From assembly GCA_009380075.1 (NCBI GenBank), contig WHSO01000016.1, forward strand, positions 1-56,138: a stretch of 56,138 nt of DNA. The letters run 5' to 3'. The DNA comes from Alphaproteobacteria bacterium. GTDB taxonomy: Bacteria > Pseudomonadota > Alphaproteobacteria > SMXQ01. Shown here in pieces: positions 32,993-42,082 of this stretch. A program made the position numbers and the translations under genes. How positions within the stretch are numbered: position 1 is the first letter of the stretch; each line of letters opens with the position of its first letter. The notes under the pieces are model-generated. The model had not been told where the DNA came from and made no database searches. It was given only the letters and a program-made list of their open reading frames with translations.

Positions 32993-33553
32993 TCAGTGCG
33001 CTTCGGCGATGCCGTAGACGGCCTGCCATTCGCACGGTGCCTCGCGCCATTTGGAGCGCATCTTCTCGACCGCGATGTGATCGGCGGCGCCCATGCGCTT
33101 GCCGAGCGCGATGCGGTGCTGTGCGGCTTCCTGATGTCCCGCTGCCATGGCAAGATCAAGCCACATCGCGGCAAGCCGCAGCTTCGGCGGCGGGCCGCCG
33201 TCCATGCCGATCCGGCGCATCAGGCGCTCGCCGAAACCCTCGTCGCCGACGCCGGCGGCGTAAATCTGGCCCAAGCGGTATTGCGCTCTCGGTTCGCCCT
33301 GGTGCGCGGCGCGGCACAGCCAGCGCGACGCGAGCGCGATATCCCGGCGCCCCCGCTCGTCGCCGTCGCCGCAGCACAGTTCGTAGCCGATCAGGAATTG
33401 GGCTTCCGCATCGCCGGCCTCGGCCTTCGTCAACAGCTCGCGGCGCTGATCGGCCTTCGAGACGTAACCGTCCTTGCTGCTCGACCCGCAGGCCGCGAGA
33501 GTCGTGACCAGGGCCAGGGCGGCGGCGACACATAACAGGCGATTGAAGTTCAA
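32993..33553 (-). CDS. Sel1-repeat lipoprotein
   Basis: A 186-residue lipoprotein: signal VAAALALVTTLAAC with the Cys at the lipobox, then GSSSKDG. Sel1-like repeats are visible as AEAQFLIGYELCCGDGDE with ASRWLCRAAHQGEP, RAQYRLGQIYAAG, and MWLDLAMAAGHQEAA. Such alpha-solenoids mediate protein-protein contacts in envelope or signalling complexes. It lies directly upstream of the secreted propeller-like protein (8-base gap), so the two may form one envelope complex. Cys are more frequent than usual for the family (five in the mature part). Confidence 0.85.
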   Translation of the reverse strand: MNFNRLLCVAAALALVTTLAACGSSSKDGYVSKADQRRELLTKAEAGDAEAQFLIGYELCCGDGDERGRRDIALASRWLCRAAHQGEPRAQYRLGQIYAAGVGDEGFGERLMRRIGMDGGPPPKLRLAAMWLDLAMAAGHQEAAQHRIALGKRMGAADHIAVEKMRSKWREAPCEWQAVYGIAEAH

Positions 33554-33670
33554 GGTCCCCTCCTTGATCCGTGATTCGATGCCAGTCTGCCTATGAATGC
33601 TGGCCGTATGGGTATCACGGCCGAACCCGGCCGGGCAATGGGGCAGCGGAGGGGCCCCGGACAGGGAGAA

Positions 33671-34936
33671 TCAGCCCGCCTTCTTCGCTGGCGCGCCGCG
33701 GTTGACGATCTCGTCCGCCGACTGGGCGATGCCGTCGGTGACGATGGTATTGCGGACGATGGAGTCGCGAAAATCCGCTTCATCGATGTCGGCGCCGCTG
33801 ACGTCGGCACCGGTCAGGTTGGCGCCATGAAGATTGGCTTGCCTGAGGCTTGTACCCGAGAGGTCGGCAAAAGACAGGTTTGCACCTTCGAGACTGGCCG
33901 ACCACATCCGGCCGTTATCGCCCGGAGTCCCGCGCCAGATGGTGGCGGGACCCAGATTGGCGCGGCGCAGCGAGGCACGGCAGAGATTCGCCCCGCGCAG
34001 GCTCGCGCCGGTCATGTCCGCCTTGTAGAGGTTGGCGTGACTGAGGTTGGCGTCGGACAGGTCCGCCAGCAGGAAACGGCAGTAGGCCAGCACGGCGCCG
34101 GACAAGTTGGCGCGGGACAGGTTGGTGCCGTTGAAATCGAGCCGCTGCAAATTGGCGTTGCGCAGGTCACGGCCGCGGAAATCGGCGCGCCGGCCTTCCT
34201 TGCCGTTGGATTTGATCCACAATTCGTGTTCGCGGAGGGCGGCCTTGACGTTCTCAGCGACATCGTCCGGTCGCCGGAGCCCGATGGCATCCTCGAGCCT
34301 GGCGTCGGTCAGCAGCGCGCCTTCAAGGTTCGCGCCTTCAAGGTTCGCGCCGGCGAAATTGGCGCCCGAGAGGTTCGTTCCCGAAAGATTGGCGCCGCTC
34401 AGGTCGGCGTCGCTGAAATCGGCGCCCGTGAGGTTCGCCTGCGACAGGTCCGCGCCGGCCAGGACGGCCATGATGAACCGGCTTTCCGTGGCGGAGCAGG
34501 CGTTGAGGCGCGCCTCGCCCAGATTGGCCCGCGTCAGGTTGGCGCGATCGAGGGAGGCCTGCGTCAGGTCGGTAGGTCTGTAACCCTTTTCCTGGAGAAA
34601 GCGTCCGGCGCGAAGGTCGGCCCCGGTCAGGTCCGCTTCGCCCAGTTTTGCGCCATGAAGGCAGGCACCTTTGAGGTCCGAATGGGACAGGTCAGCCCTC
34701 GCCAGGTCGGCGAGGCTGAAATCGGCACGGAACAGGTCGGCCCGGCTGAGGTTGGCGCCCGCCAGCCGCGCCCGGCTGAAATTGCCGTCCACGGCGAGTG
34801 CGCTTCTCAGGTCGACGCCCTCCAGATCCAGCCCGGAAAGATCGCCGCCGGAAAAATCCGCGCGGGCACCCTCGGAACTGCCGTCGAGGAACACCTTGTG
34901 GAGATTTAGCGTCAGGGAAAGACCGACGACCGCCAT
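33671..34936 (-). CDS. Pentapeptide-repeat protein
   Basis: A protein of about 421 residues made almost wholly of A(D/N)LxX repeats forming right-handed quadrilateral beta-helices. Two similar halves can be seen. Each begins with a non-repeat segment containing H.(V/W)(F/I) and S.(G)..G.RADF (near residues 15-30 and 225-245), then runs of ANLSRADLFRADFSLADLAR type. The second half ends in DEADFRDSIVRNTIVTDGIA and a short basic tail. The start at 34936 follows a natural hydrophobic opening (MAVVGLSLTL); the frame is open to 35038. No transmembrane helix or gyrase-protecting feature can be assigned. Function unknown. Confidence 0.88.
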   Translation of the reverse strand: MAVVGLSLTLNLHKVFLDGSSEGARADFSGGDLSGLDLEGVDLRSALAVDGNFSRARLAGANLSRADLFRADFSLADLARADLSHSDLKGACLHGAKLGEADLTGADLRAGRFLQEKGYRPTDLTQASLDRANLTRANLGEARLNACSATESRFIMAVLAGADLSQANLTGADFSDADLSGANLSGTNLSGANFAGANLEGANLEGALLTDARLEDAIGLRRPDDVAENVKAALREHELWIKSNGKEGRRADFRGRDLRNANLQRLDFNGTNLSRANLSGAVLAYCRFLLADLSDANLSHANLYKADMTGASLRGANLCRASLRRANLGPATIWRGTPGDNGRMWSASLEGANLSFADLSGTSLRQANLHGANLTGADVSGADIDEADFRDSIVRNTIVTDGIAQSADEIVNRGAPAKKAG

Positions 34937-35158
34937 GAAACCCCTTACTCCAAGCGCCCCGAAAACGTGCGGTTCAGGCTTTGCAACCTCCGCCAAGCGC
35001 ACCGTGAACGTTTCTGGACCAAGGGTTCCTGAGTACATCTTTTTTACATTTTAATAAAGCGCCGCCTGACGCCGCAGCCCGGATCGACCGAAGGTTCAGG
35101 GTGTGTTCCCGCCCTGCGGACTGACGGCCAATAGTCGTTCGTGGTAGGATTCACGGCG

Positions 35159-35836
35159 ATGCCCGAAGGAAACCGCCTTACCGATCTCGTCGTCGATGTC
35201 TTTGCTGACCCGATTTGCCCGTGGTGCTTCATCGGCAAGCGGCGGATGGAACGCGCCCTCGGCCGTGCCGGTGGCACCGGGATCGAGGTGCGCTGGCGCG
35301 CCTTTCAGCTCAACCCCCAGATGCCGCAGGGCGGCATGGACCGCCGCCTGTATCTGGAGACGAAGTTCGGCGGTAGCGATCGTGCCCGCCACGTCTACGA
35401 CGCGATCCGCCGCGCCGGCGAGGCCGAGGGGATCGCTTTCGCCTTCGCCCGCATCCAGCGCACGCCGAACACTGTGATGGCGCATCGCCTGCTGCGTTTC
35501 GCCGCGCGTGCGGGCCGCGCCGATGCCGTGATGGACGGCCTGTTCGCCGCCTATTTCCTGGAGGGACGGGACATCGGGGAACGGGCGGAGCTGGCCGCCG
35601 TCGCCGCGGCTGCCGGCTGCGATGCGGATGCCGTCGCCGCGTATCTTGAAGGTGACGAGGACCGGGACGCCGTTCTGGCCGAGGATGCCGCGGCGAGGGC
35701 CACCGGCATCGGCGGCGTGCCCCATTTCATCGTCGCCCGGCGCTACCAGCTTCCCGGCGCCCAGAGCCCCGAAGTCATTGCCCGGACCATCGAACTCGCC
35801 CGCGCCGCCATGGCGCGCCCGGGCACGAGCAGCTGA
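35159..35836 (+). CDS. DsbA family (FrnE-like) thioredoxin-fold oxidoreductase
   Basis: A 225-residue cytoplasmic protein: VVDVFADPICPWCFIGKRRM gives the CPWC active site. VRWRAFQLNPQMP, RTPNTVMAHRLLRFA and the cis-proline region GIGGVPHFIV follow in the order seen in FrnE / 2-hydroxychromene-2-carboxylate isomerase-like proteins. No signal peptide is present, so it differs from periplasmic DsbA. The ATG at 35159 has TAGGA 10 bases before it; a GTG at 35141 is in frame. Its stop lies 4 bases before the 3' end of mfd on the opposite strand. Confidence 0.9.
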   Translation: MPEGNRLTDLVVDVFADPICPWCFIGKRRMERALGRAGGTGIEVRWRAFQLNPQMPQGGMDRRLYLETKFGGSDRARHVYDAIRRAGEAEGIAFAFARIQRTPNTVMAHRLLRFAARAGRADAVMDGLFAAYFLEGRDIGERAELAAVAAAAGCDADAVAAYLEGDEDRDAVLAEDAAARATGIGGVPHFIVARRYQLPGAQSPEVIARTIELARAAMARPGTSS

Positions 35837-35839
35837 GGA

Positions 35840-38800
35840 TCACGCCACCGTCGCACCGGCGCCGGCGATCGCCGCCAGCGCCGCGATTTCCGTGCCCAGT
35901 CCCCTGATGCGGTCTTCCGGTGTCGGCCAGTGGCGCGCGATCACCAGGGTCTGGTCGGGACGCACCTTCATGGTTCCCGGAGACCGTGCAATGAGGTCGA
36001 TCAGCCCTTCGGGGTTGGCGAAGCGGTCCTGGTGGAAGGCGACGGTGCAGCCCTTGGGCCCCGCCTCCACCCGCGCTACCCCGGCGGCGCGGCAATCGTG
36101 CTTGAGGGCGACGACGCGGATGAGGTTCTCGACCTCCACCGGCATCGGGCCGAAACGGTCGATCAGCTCGGCGGCGAAGGCGTCCACGTCCTCCCGTCCG
36201 ACGAGAGCAGCAATGCGCCGGTAGAGCCCGAGCCGGACACCGAGGTCGGTGACGTAGGTCTCGGGGATGAGTACCGGCACGTCCACGGTGATCTGTGGAG
36301 TCCATTCGCCGTCGGCCGCCGCCCGGCCCTCCCCCGAGTCCTTCAGTTCGGCGACCGCCTCCTCCAGCATGTGCTGGTAGAGCTCGACCCCCACCTCGCG
36401 GACGTGTCCGGACTGTTCCTCTCCCAGCAGGTTTCCCGCGCCGCGGATGTCGAGGTCGTGGCTGGCGAGCGCGAAGCCGGCGCCAAGCGAATCGAGGGTC
36501 TGCATCACCGCGAGCCGCTTGCCTGCCGCCGCCGTGACCTGGCGGCGCGGCGGCAGGGTCAGGTAGGCGTAGGCCCGCATCTTCGAGCGCCCCACCCGCC
36601 CGCGGAGCTGGTAGAGCTGGGCCAGGCCGAACATGTCGGCACGGTGCACGATGATGGTGTTGACGTTGGGCATGTCGAGCCCGGATTCGATGATGTTGGT
36701 GGAGATCAGGATATCGTAGTTGCGCTCGAAGAATCCGGACATGGCCTTTTCCATCCGGGCCGGCGAGACCTGGCCGTGCACCGCGATGCGCCGCGCCTCC
36801 GGCGCGATCTCGGCAAGCTGGGCCTCGACCGCGCCGATATCGGAAATACGCGGACAGACGTAGAAACATTGTCCGCCCCGGTGCAATTCACGGCGGATCG
36901 CCTCGCGCACCACCAAGGGATCGAACGGCAGGATGAAGGTGCGCACGGCGAGGCGGTCCACCGGCGGCGTCGCGATGATGCTGAGGTCCTTGACCCCCGT
37001 CAGGGCGAGCTGGAGCGTGCGCGGGATCGGCGTCGCCGTCAGGGTGAGGACATGGACGTCGGTCCGCATCTTCTTCAGGCGTTCCTTGTGGACGACGCCG
37101 AAATGCTGTTCCTCGTCGACGATGAGGAGGCCGAGGCGCGCGAAGCGGATCGACCGGGCGAGCAGTGAATGGGTGCCGATGACGATGTCCACCTGCCCGT
37201 CGGCGAGCGCTTGTTTCGTCGCCTCGGCATCGGCGGTGGCAACGAGGCGCGACAACTGGGCGACACGCACAGGAAGACCCTCGAACCGCGACCGGAAGGT
37301 CTCGTAATGCTGGCGCGCGAGCAGCGTGGTCGGCACGACCACGGCCACCTGGTGGCCCGTGAGCGCGGCCGTGAAGGCGGCACGCAGCGCCACTTCGGTC
37401 TTGCCGAAGCCGACGTCGCCGCAGATCAGCCGGTCCATGGGCCGGTCGCGGCCGAGATCGGTAAGCGTGTCGTCGATGGCGCCCTGCTGGTCATCGGTTT
37501 CCGTATAGGGGAAGCGGGCGGCGAATTCCTCGAGGCCACCCGCCGGTGCCGTCATCGGCGCGGCATGGGCCAGCGCGCGGGCGGCCGCGACCTGCAGTAA
37601 TTCCCCCGCGATTTCACGCAGGCGTCGCTTGAGGCGGGCCTTCCTGGCCTGCCACGCCGCCCCGCCCAGGCGGTCGAGGGAAATATTGCCCTGGTCCTCG
37701 CCGTAGCGGGTCAGGACATCCATGTTCTCCACCGGCACGAACAGCTTGTCGCCGCCGTCATAGATCAGGCGCAGGCAGTCGTGGGGCACCTTGCGGGTAC
37801 CGGCGACGACGACCTCGAGGGTCACGAGGCCGTCATAACGGCCGATGCCGTGCTCTGTATGGACGACGAGGGAGCCTTCGCTCAATTGCGCGAGTTCCGC
37901 GATGAAGGCTTCCGACGCGCGGCTGCGGCGCGGGCGGCGGGCGAGCTTCTGGCCGAGGATATCGGGCTCGGCAATGACGACGAGGCCGGGCGCGGCAAAG
38001 CCCTGGTCGAGGTCAAGCACGACAAGCGCGATGACGTCGTTGGGCAAGGCGAGTGTTTCGTCCCAGCGGGAAGGCATCGCCGTCTTGCCGAAGCCGTGCT
38101 CCCGCAGCAATCGGGCGAGGCGCGCGACGCTGCCGGGCGAAGCGCAGGCCACGGCCACGCGCGCGCCTTCCGCCACCCTGGCCGCGGCGTATTCCCGGGC
38201 GATATCGAAGGCATTGCCGCCGATGCCGCGCGCTTCGGCGGCGAAATTGCGCATCTGGCGGACGCCGGCGTTACGCGCGCCGTCGCCGCCGCGTTCGTCG
38301 AAGGCGGAAAACCGCAGCACCCTGCGTCCGGCGAGCGCGTCCGTGAGCGCGCCAGCCGTCAGATAGAGGCGATCCGGCGGGAGAGGGTTGTAGATTTCCG
38401 TCCCCTCGTCCGATCCCGCCACCCGAAGGTCGCGCCGGGCGGCGTAGTAGTCGTCGATCTGTTCGAGCCGCGACTCGATCGCCTCGCGCGTGCCGTCGCC
38501 GAAGCTCATCGCAGCCTCAGGCACGTAATCGGCAAGGGTCGACAGGCGGTCATGGAACAGCGGCAGCCAGTGTTCCATGCCGGGTTGCCGACGGCCCGCC
38601 GAAATCGCGGCGTAAAGCTCGTCGCCGTCGCGTGCCGCACCGAAGAGGGTTCGATAGCCACTGCGAAACCGGGTGACGGCGTCCTCGGTCAGCAGAACCT
38701 CGCTGACCGGGGTCAGGGTCACCTCGGCGACCTCGCCTTCCGATATCTGGGTCAGCGGGTCGAAGCTGCGGATGCGTTCGACCTCCTCTCCGAACAGGTC

Positions 38801-39343
38801 GATGCGCACCGGTGTCTCGAGGCCGGGCGGGAAAATGTCGATGAGACCGCCGCGCAGCGCGTATTCGCCGGGTTCCATCACGGTTTCCGACCGTTCGAAG
38901 CCGTTCGCGGCGATGAAGGCGTGGAACGCATCGGGGTCCAGGGATTGCCCGGTGGCGATCCGCAGCCCGGCGTCCCGGTACGTCTGCGGCGGCGGCAGCC
39001 GCTGGACGAGGGCATTCACGGTAGTGAGCACGGCGATAGGCGCCGAACCCCGTTTCCGCATGGCGAGACGGTACAGCGCCGTGATGCGCCGGGCGGCAAT
39101 CGCATTGTTGGGGCCGACGCGGTCGTAGGGCAGGCAATCCCAGGCGGGAAGCGTGATTCGCTCGACCGCCGGGGCGAGGAGCGCCAGGGTTTCCTCGACC
39201 CGCGCGAGGGCGCGGTCGTCGACGGCGACGTGGAGAATGGATCCGGGTTGTCCATCGGCAAGCGCCTGGGCGAGCCAGAACCCGTCGTAGGCGCCGGGTG
39301 CGCCCGCGATCAAGGTCTCTCCAATAAATTCTATTTTATTCAA
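35840..39343 (-). CDS. mfd: Transcription-repair coupling factor
   Basis: The translocase removes RNA polymerase stalled at lesions and recruits UvrA. The 1,167-residue protein has the N-terminal UvrB-homology region (PAWDCLPYDRVGP, GEYALRGGLIDIFPPG) and the RNAP-interaction/Tudor-like domain (VVHTEHGIGRYDGL). Helicase motifs follow: ICGDVGFGKTEVALRAAF, PTTLLARQHYETF, VDEEQHFGVVHKE, TATPIPRTLQLAL and VGRSKMRAYAYL. The start is taken as TTG at 39343. It overlaps the sdhE stop as TTGA, mimicking an ATGA coupling, and gives a normal-length N terminus. No ATG is available upstream except far inside unrelated sequence. The first codons are strikingly AT-rich. Confidence 0.95.
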   Translation of the reverse strand: MNKIEFIGETLIAGAPGAYDGFWLAQALADGQPGSILHVAVDDRALARVEETLALLAPAVERITLPAWDCLPYDRVGPNNAIAARRITALYRLAMRKRGSAPIAVLTTVNALVQRLPPPQTYRDAGLRIATGQSLDPDAFHAFIAANGFERSETVMEPGEYALRGGLIDIFPPGLETPVRIDLFGEEVERIRSFDPLTQISEGEVAEVTLTPVSEVLLTEDAVTRFRSGYRTLFGAARDGDELYAAISAGRRQPGMEHWLPLFHDRLSTLADYVPEAAMSFGDGTREAIESRLEQIDDYYAARRDLRVAGSDEGTEIYNPLPPDRLYLTAGALTDALAGRRVLRFSAFDERGGDGARNAGVRQMRNFAAEARGIGGNAFDIAREYAAARVAEGARVAVACASPGSVARLARLLREHGFGKTAMPSRWDETLALPNDVIALVVLDLDQGFAAPGLVVIAEPDILGQKLARRPRRSRASEAFIAELAQLSEGSLVVHTEHGIGRYDGLVTLEVVVAGTRKVPHDCLRLIYDGGDKLFVPVENMDVLTRYGEDQGNISLDRLGGAAWQARKARLKRRLREIAGELLQVAAARALAHAAPMTAPAGGLEEFAARFPYTETDDQQGAIDDTLTDLGRDRPMDRLICGDVGFGKTEVALRAAFTAALTGHQVAVVVPTTLLARQHYETFRSRFEGLPVRVAQLSRLVATADAEATKQALADGQVDIVIGTHSLLARSIRFARLGLLIVDEEQHFGVVHKERLKKMRTDVHVLTLTATPIPRTLQLALTGVKDLSIIATPPVDRLAVRTFILPFDPLVVREAIRRELHRGGQCFYVCPRISDIGAVEAQLAEIAPEARRIAVHGQVSPARMEKAMSGFFERNYDILISTNIIESGLDMPNVNTIIVHRADMFGLAQLYQLRGRVGRSKMRAYAYLTLPPRRQVTAAAGKRLAVMQTLDSLGAGFALASHDLDIRGAGNLLGEEQSGHVREVGVELYQHMLEEAVAELKDSGEGRAAADGEWTPQITVDVPVLIPETYVTDLGVRLGLYRRIAALVGREDVDAFAAELIDRFGPMPVEVENLIRVVALKHDCRAAGVARVEAGPKGCTVAFHQDRFANPEGLIDLIARSPGTMKVRPDQTLVIARHWPTPEDRIRGLGTEIAALAAIAGAGATVA

Positions 39344-39612
39344 TCTATTAACAGCTTGTTCTTGAAGTCGATCATTAGGGTAATGACCGGTCCCCGGTAC
39401 TCCGGCGGCGGGGCCGCGCGGCCGGAGATCCAGTCCATGAGGTCGGCGTCGGTGACGGAGATCAGCGCCTCGAAGCGGTCGAGGTCGCCGGCGCCGAACG
39501 CCGCGAGATGCGCGCGCGCAAAACCGCCGATCACAAGGTCGGATTCCTGGGTGCCGCGGTGGCTCGCCTGATAGAGCAGGCGCTTGCGGCGGGTGTCGAG
39601 GTTGTCGGCCAT
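39340..39612 (-). CDS. sdhE: Succinate dehydrogenase assembly factor 2 (SdhE)
   Basis: A 90-residue protein that promotes covalent FAD attachment to SdhA and related flavoproteins. The family signature is visible as RRKRLLYQASHRGTQESDL (the R-G-x-E motif), followed by GDLDRFEALISVTDADLMDW, the conserved acidic patch. Length and position directly upstream of mfd are typical of alphaproteobacteria. The stop overlaps the mfd TTG start. It is divergent from recG, with about 220 bases between starts. Confidence 0.95.
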   Translation of the reverse strand: MADNLDTRRKRLLYQASHRGTQESDLVIGGFARAHLAAFGAGDLDRFEALISVTDADLMDWISGRAAPPPEYRGPVITLMIDFKNKLLID

Positions 39613-39831
39613 GCCGCCCCCTTGGACATCCGGTTCGTTGCGGACGCACGTCGCCCCCGCCCCGTCCGTCCGAGGTCCCGTTGCGGGGCCGCCCGGGCAT
39701 GACAGGGGCCGGCGAGCTGCGTAGGATATAAGCCTTCGTACCCGTCCTGTCAGCCATTCTTGGGCGGGAAAGCCGTCTTTCGTGACGTCAGCCGCGCCCA
39801 CCGCGCCGTGGTCGGAATCCGCCGGACATCC

Positions 39832-41961
39832 ATGCGCCCGCATATCCTCAACCCCCTGTTCCGCCCGGTAACGACCCTGCCGGGGATCGGGCCGCGTATC
39901 GCCCGGCTGGTCGAGCGTCTGGCCGGGGCCAAGGTGGTGGATCTCCTTTGGCACTTGCCGAGCGGGCTGATCGACCGGCGTTTCTCCCCCACGATCAAGG
40001 ACGCACCGGCCGGCGCGGTGGCGACCATCGCCGTCCACGTCGACAAGCACGTCAAGCCACCGGCGCGGCGCGCGCCCTACCGGGTCAAGGTCTCTGACGG
40101 CACCGGCCGGATGGACCTCGTGTTCTTCAACGCCCATGACGACTGGCTGGCCAAGGCGCTGCCGGTGGGCGAGGACCGCGTGGTTTCGGGACGGGTCGAG
40201 CTGTTCCGCGGCGTCCTTCAGATGACCCATCCGGACCACATCGCCACACCGGCGGAACGCGACAAGCTTGCGGCCATCGAACCGGTGTGGCCCCTGACTC
40301 AGGGGCTTTCGCCCAAGACCCTGGCGCGGGCCATCGCCGCATCTGTCGCCGACGCGCCGAACCTGCCGGAGTGGCTGGACCCGCAGCTCGTCCGCCGGGA
40401 AGGATGGCCGCCATGGCGCACGGCGGTGGCAAAGGCGCAGGCACCGGCAGCCACGGCCGACCTCCTGCCCGAAAGCGTGGCACGCACGCGGCTCGCCTAT
40501 GACGAATTGCTCGCCAGCCAGCTCGCCATGGCGCTGGTCCGCGCCCATATGCGCCGCCAGGGCGGGCGGACGACCCGCGGCGATGGGCGGCTGCGCGCCC
40601 GGGCGCTGGGGGCCCTGCCCTTCGAACTCACTACATCCCAGCGCGAGGCCGGTGCCGAGATCATCGGCGACATGGAATCGCCCATGCGGATGCTACGCCT
40701 GCTGCAGGGCGACGTGGGTTCGGGCAAGACCGTCGTCGCGGCACTCGCCGTGCTGGCGGCGGCGGAAGCCGGCCGCCAGTCGGCGCTGATGGCACCGACG
40801 GAAATCCTGGCGCGCCAGCATTTCGCCACCCTCGCGCCGTTGTTCGAGGCGGCGGACCTGCGCCTTGCCCTGCTGACGGGGCGCGACAAGGGCGCGCCGC
40901 GGCGCGCTACGCTCGAGGCGCTGGCGCGGGGCGATATCGCCGCGGTGGTCGGGACACACGCGATCATCCAGGACGATGTCGGCTTCCATGATCTTGCCCT
41001 AGCGGTGGTGGACGAGCAGCACCGCTTCGGTGTCGCCCAGCGCCTCGCGCTCGCGGCAAAGGGAACGGCGGTCGATATCCTGGTCATGACGGCGACGCCG
41101 ATCCCGCGCACCCTGACGCTGATGGCCTATGGCGATCTCGACGTCTCGCGCCTGATGGAAAAGCCCGCAGGACGTAAGCCGGTGGACACCCGTGCGGTGC
41201 CGCTCTCGCGGCTTGGCGATGTCATCGCGGCGGTGGGCCGCGCCATCGGGCGTCAGGGGGCGGCGGGCCAGCGCCGGGCCGCCGCCTCGCCCTCGGATTC
41301 GGACGGGCGCGTCTTCTGGGTCTGTCCGCTGGTGGCGGAGTCCGAGGCGCTCGATGTCGCCGCCGCCGAGGAGCGGTTCCATGCCCTCGACAGGCTGTTT
41401 CCCGGCTGCGTCGGGCTGGTGCATGGAAGAATGCGGGCGGCCGACAAGGACGCGGCCGTCGCCGCTTTCGCAGACGGGCGGACGCGCATCCTCGTGGCCA
41501 CGACCGTGATCGAGGTCGGCATCGACGTGCCCGCGGCCTCGATCATGGTGGTCGAGCATGCCGAGCGATTCGGCCTCGCCCAACTGCATCAACTGCGCGG
41601 ACGAATCGGCCGCGGCGATCGTCCCGCGACCTGCCTGCTGCTCTACGCCGAATCCCTGACCCAGACGGCCCGCGCACGACTCCGGATCCTGCGCCAAACC
41701 GACGACGGATTCCGCATCGCCGAGGAAGACCTCCGTCTGCGCGGCGCCGGTGAGATCCTGGGGACGCGGCAGTCGGGCCTGCCCGACTTCCGCCTCGTCG
41801 ACCTTGAGGCGCACGGTGCCCTGATGCAGATGGCGCGGGACGACGCGGCGCTCATCCTCGACCGCGATCCCGGCCTGGCGTCCGAACGCGGCGCCGCGCT
41901 GCGGATGCTGCTCTACCTGTTCGAGAGGGACGCGGCGGTCGCCTACGCACGCTCGGGCTAG
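39832..41961 (+). CDS. recG: ATP-dependent DNA helicase RecG
   Basis: A branch-migration helicase acting on stalled forks and Holliday junctions. The 709-residue protein has the wedge domain (VTTLPGIGPRIARLVERLAG; VSDGTGRMDLVFFN). Its helicase motifs are LQGDVGSGKTVVAALAVLAA (I), APTEILARQHF (Ia), VVDEQHRFGVAQR (II), MTATPIPRTLTLM (III), TTVIEVGIDVP and QLRGRIGRG (VI), and the C-terminal RecG-specific LRGAGEILGTRQSGLPDF. The start at 39832 gives the normal N terminus. Its order next to sdhE-mfd is conserved in the class. Confidence 0.97.
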   Translation: MRPHILNPLFRPVTTLPGIGPRIARLVERLAGAKVVDLLWHLPSGLIDRRFSPTIKDAPAGAVATIAVHVDKHVKPPARRAPYRVKVSDGTGRMDLVFFNAHDDWLAKALPVGEDRVVSGRVELFRGVLQMTHPDHIATPAERDKLAAIEPVWPLTQGLSPKTLARAIAASVADAPNLPEWLDPQLVRREGWPPWRTAVAKAQAPAATADLLPESVARTRLAYDELLASQLAMALVRAHMRRQGGRTTRGDGRLRARALGALPFELTTSQREAGAEIIGDMESPMRMLRLLQGDVGSGKTVVAALAVLAAAEAGRQSALMAPTEILARQHFATLAPLFEAADLRLALLTGRDKGAPRRATLEALARGDIAAVVGTHAIIQDDVGFHDLALAVVDEQHRFGVAQRLALAAKGTAVDILVMTATPIPRTLTLMAYGDLDVSRLMEKPAGRKPVDTRAVPLSRLGDVIAAVGRAIGRQGAAGQRRAAASPSDSDGRVFWVCPLVAESEALDVAAAEERFHALDRLFPGCVGLVHGRMRAADKDAAVAAFADGRTRILVATTVIEVGIDVPAASIMVVEHAERFGLAQLHQLRGRIGRGDRPATCLLLYAESLTQTARARLRILRQTDDGFRIAEEDLRLRGAGEILGTRQSGLPDFRLVDLEAHGALMQMARDDAALILDRDPGLASERGAALRMLLYLFERDAAVAYARSG

Positions 41962-42001
41962 AGCACGTGTCCCGCAGGTTGAACCAATTTACGTGCACGT
42001 C

Positions 42002-42057
42002 ATCGCCCGCTTATGCGGGCGATCTGTCAAGACGATGCCCCTGACCAGCCGGGGCAT
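42002..42057. repeat. Pair of GC-rich palindromes (REP-like) between convergent genes
   Basis: Two perfect hairpins lie between recG and the DUF502 gene: ATCGCCCGC/GCGGGCGAT (42002-42010 with 42015-42023) and ATGCCCC/GGGGCAT (42035-42041 with 42051-42057). Neither is followed by a T run, so they are more like extragenic palindromic repeats than standard terminators, though they could slow readthrough in both directions. Confidence 0.6.
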
Positions 42058-42082
42058 GACGATTCTATGTTGTGGCAACACT

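Noticed and set aside
33671-34936. Pentapeptide protein as a Qnr-like gyrase protector
   Set aside because: Length, the two halves and the inserted non-repeat segments do not match the single dimeric helix of Qnr or MfpA, and there is no link to gyrA here.
37781-39571. A 596-residue plus-strand protein opposite mfd
   Set aside because: It mirrors the codons of mfd, has no recognisable motif and no ribosome site. Mfd in the other strand is certain.
39613-40548. Extension of SdhE to 402 residues
   Set aside because: The added part is antisense to recG and Arg/Gly-rich. SdhE is complete at 90 residues from 39612.
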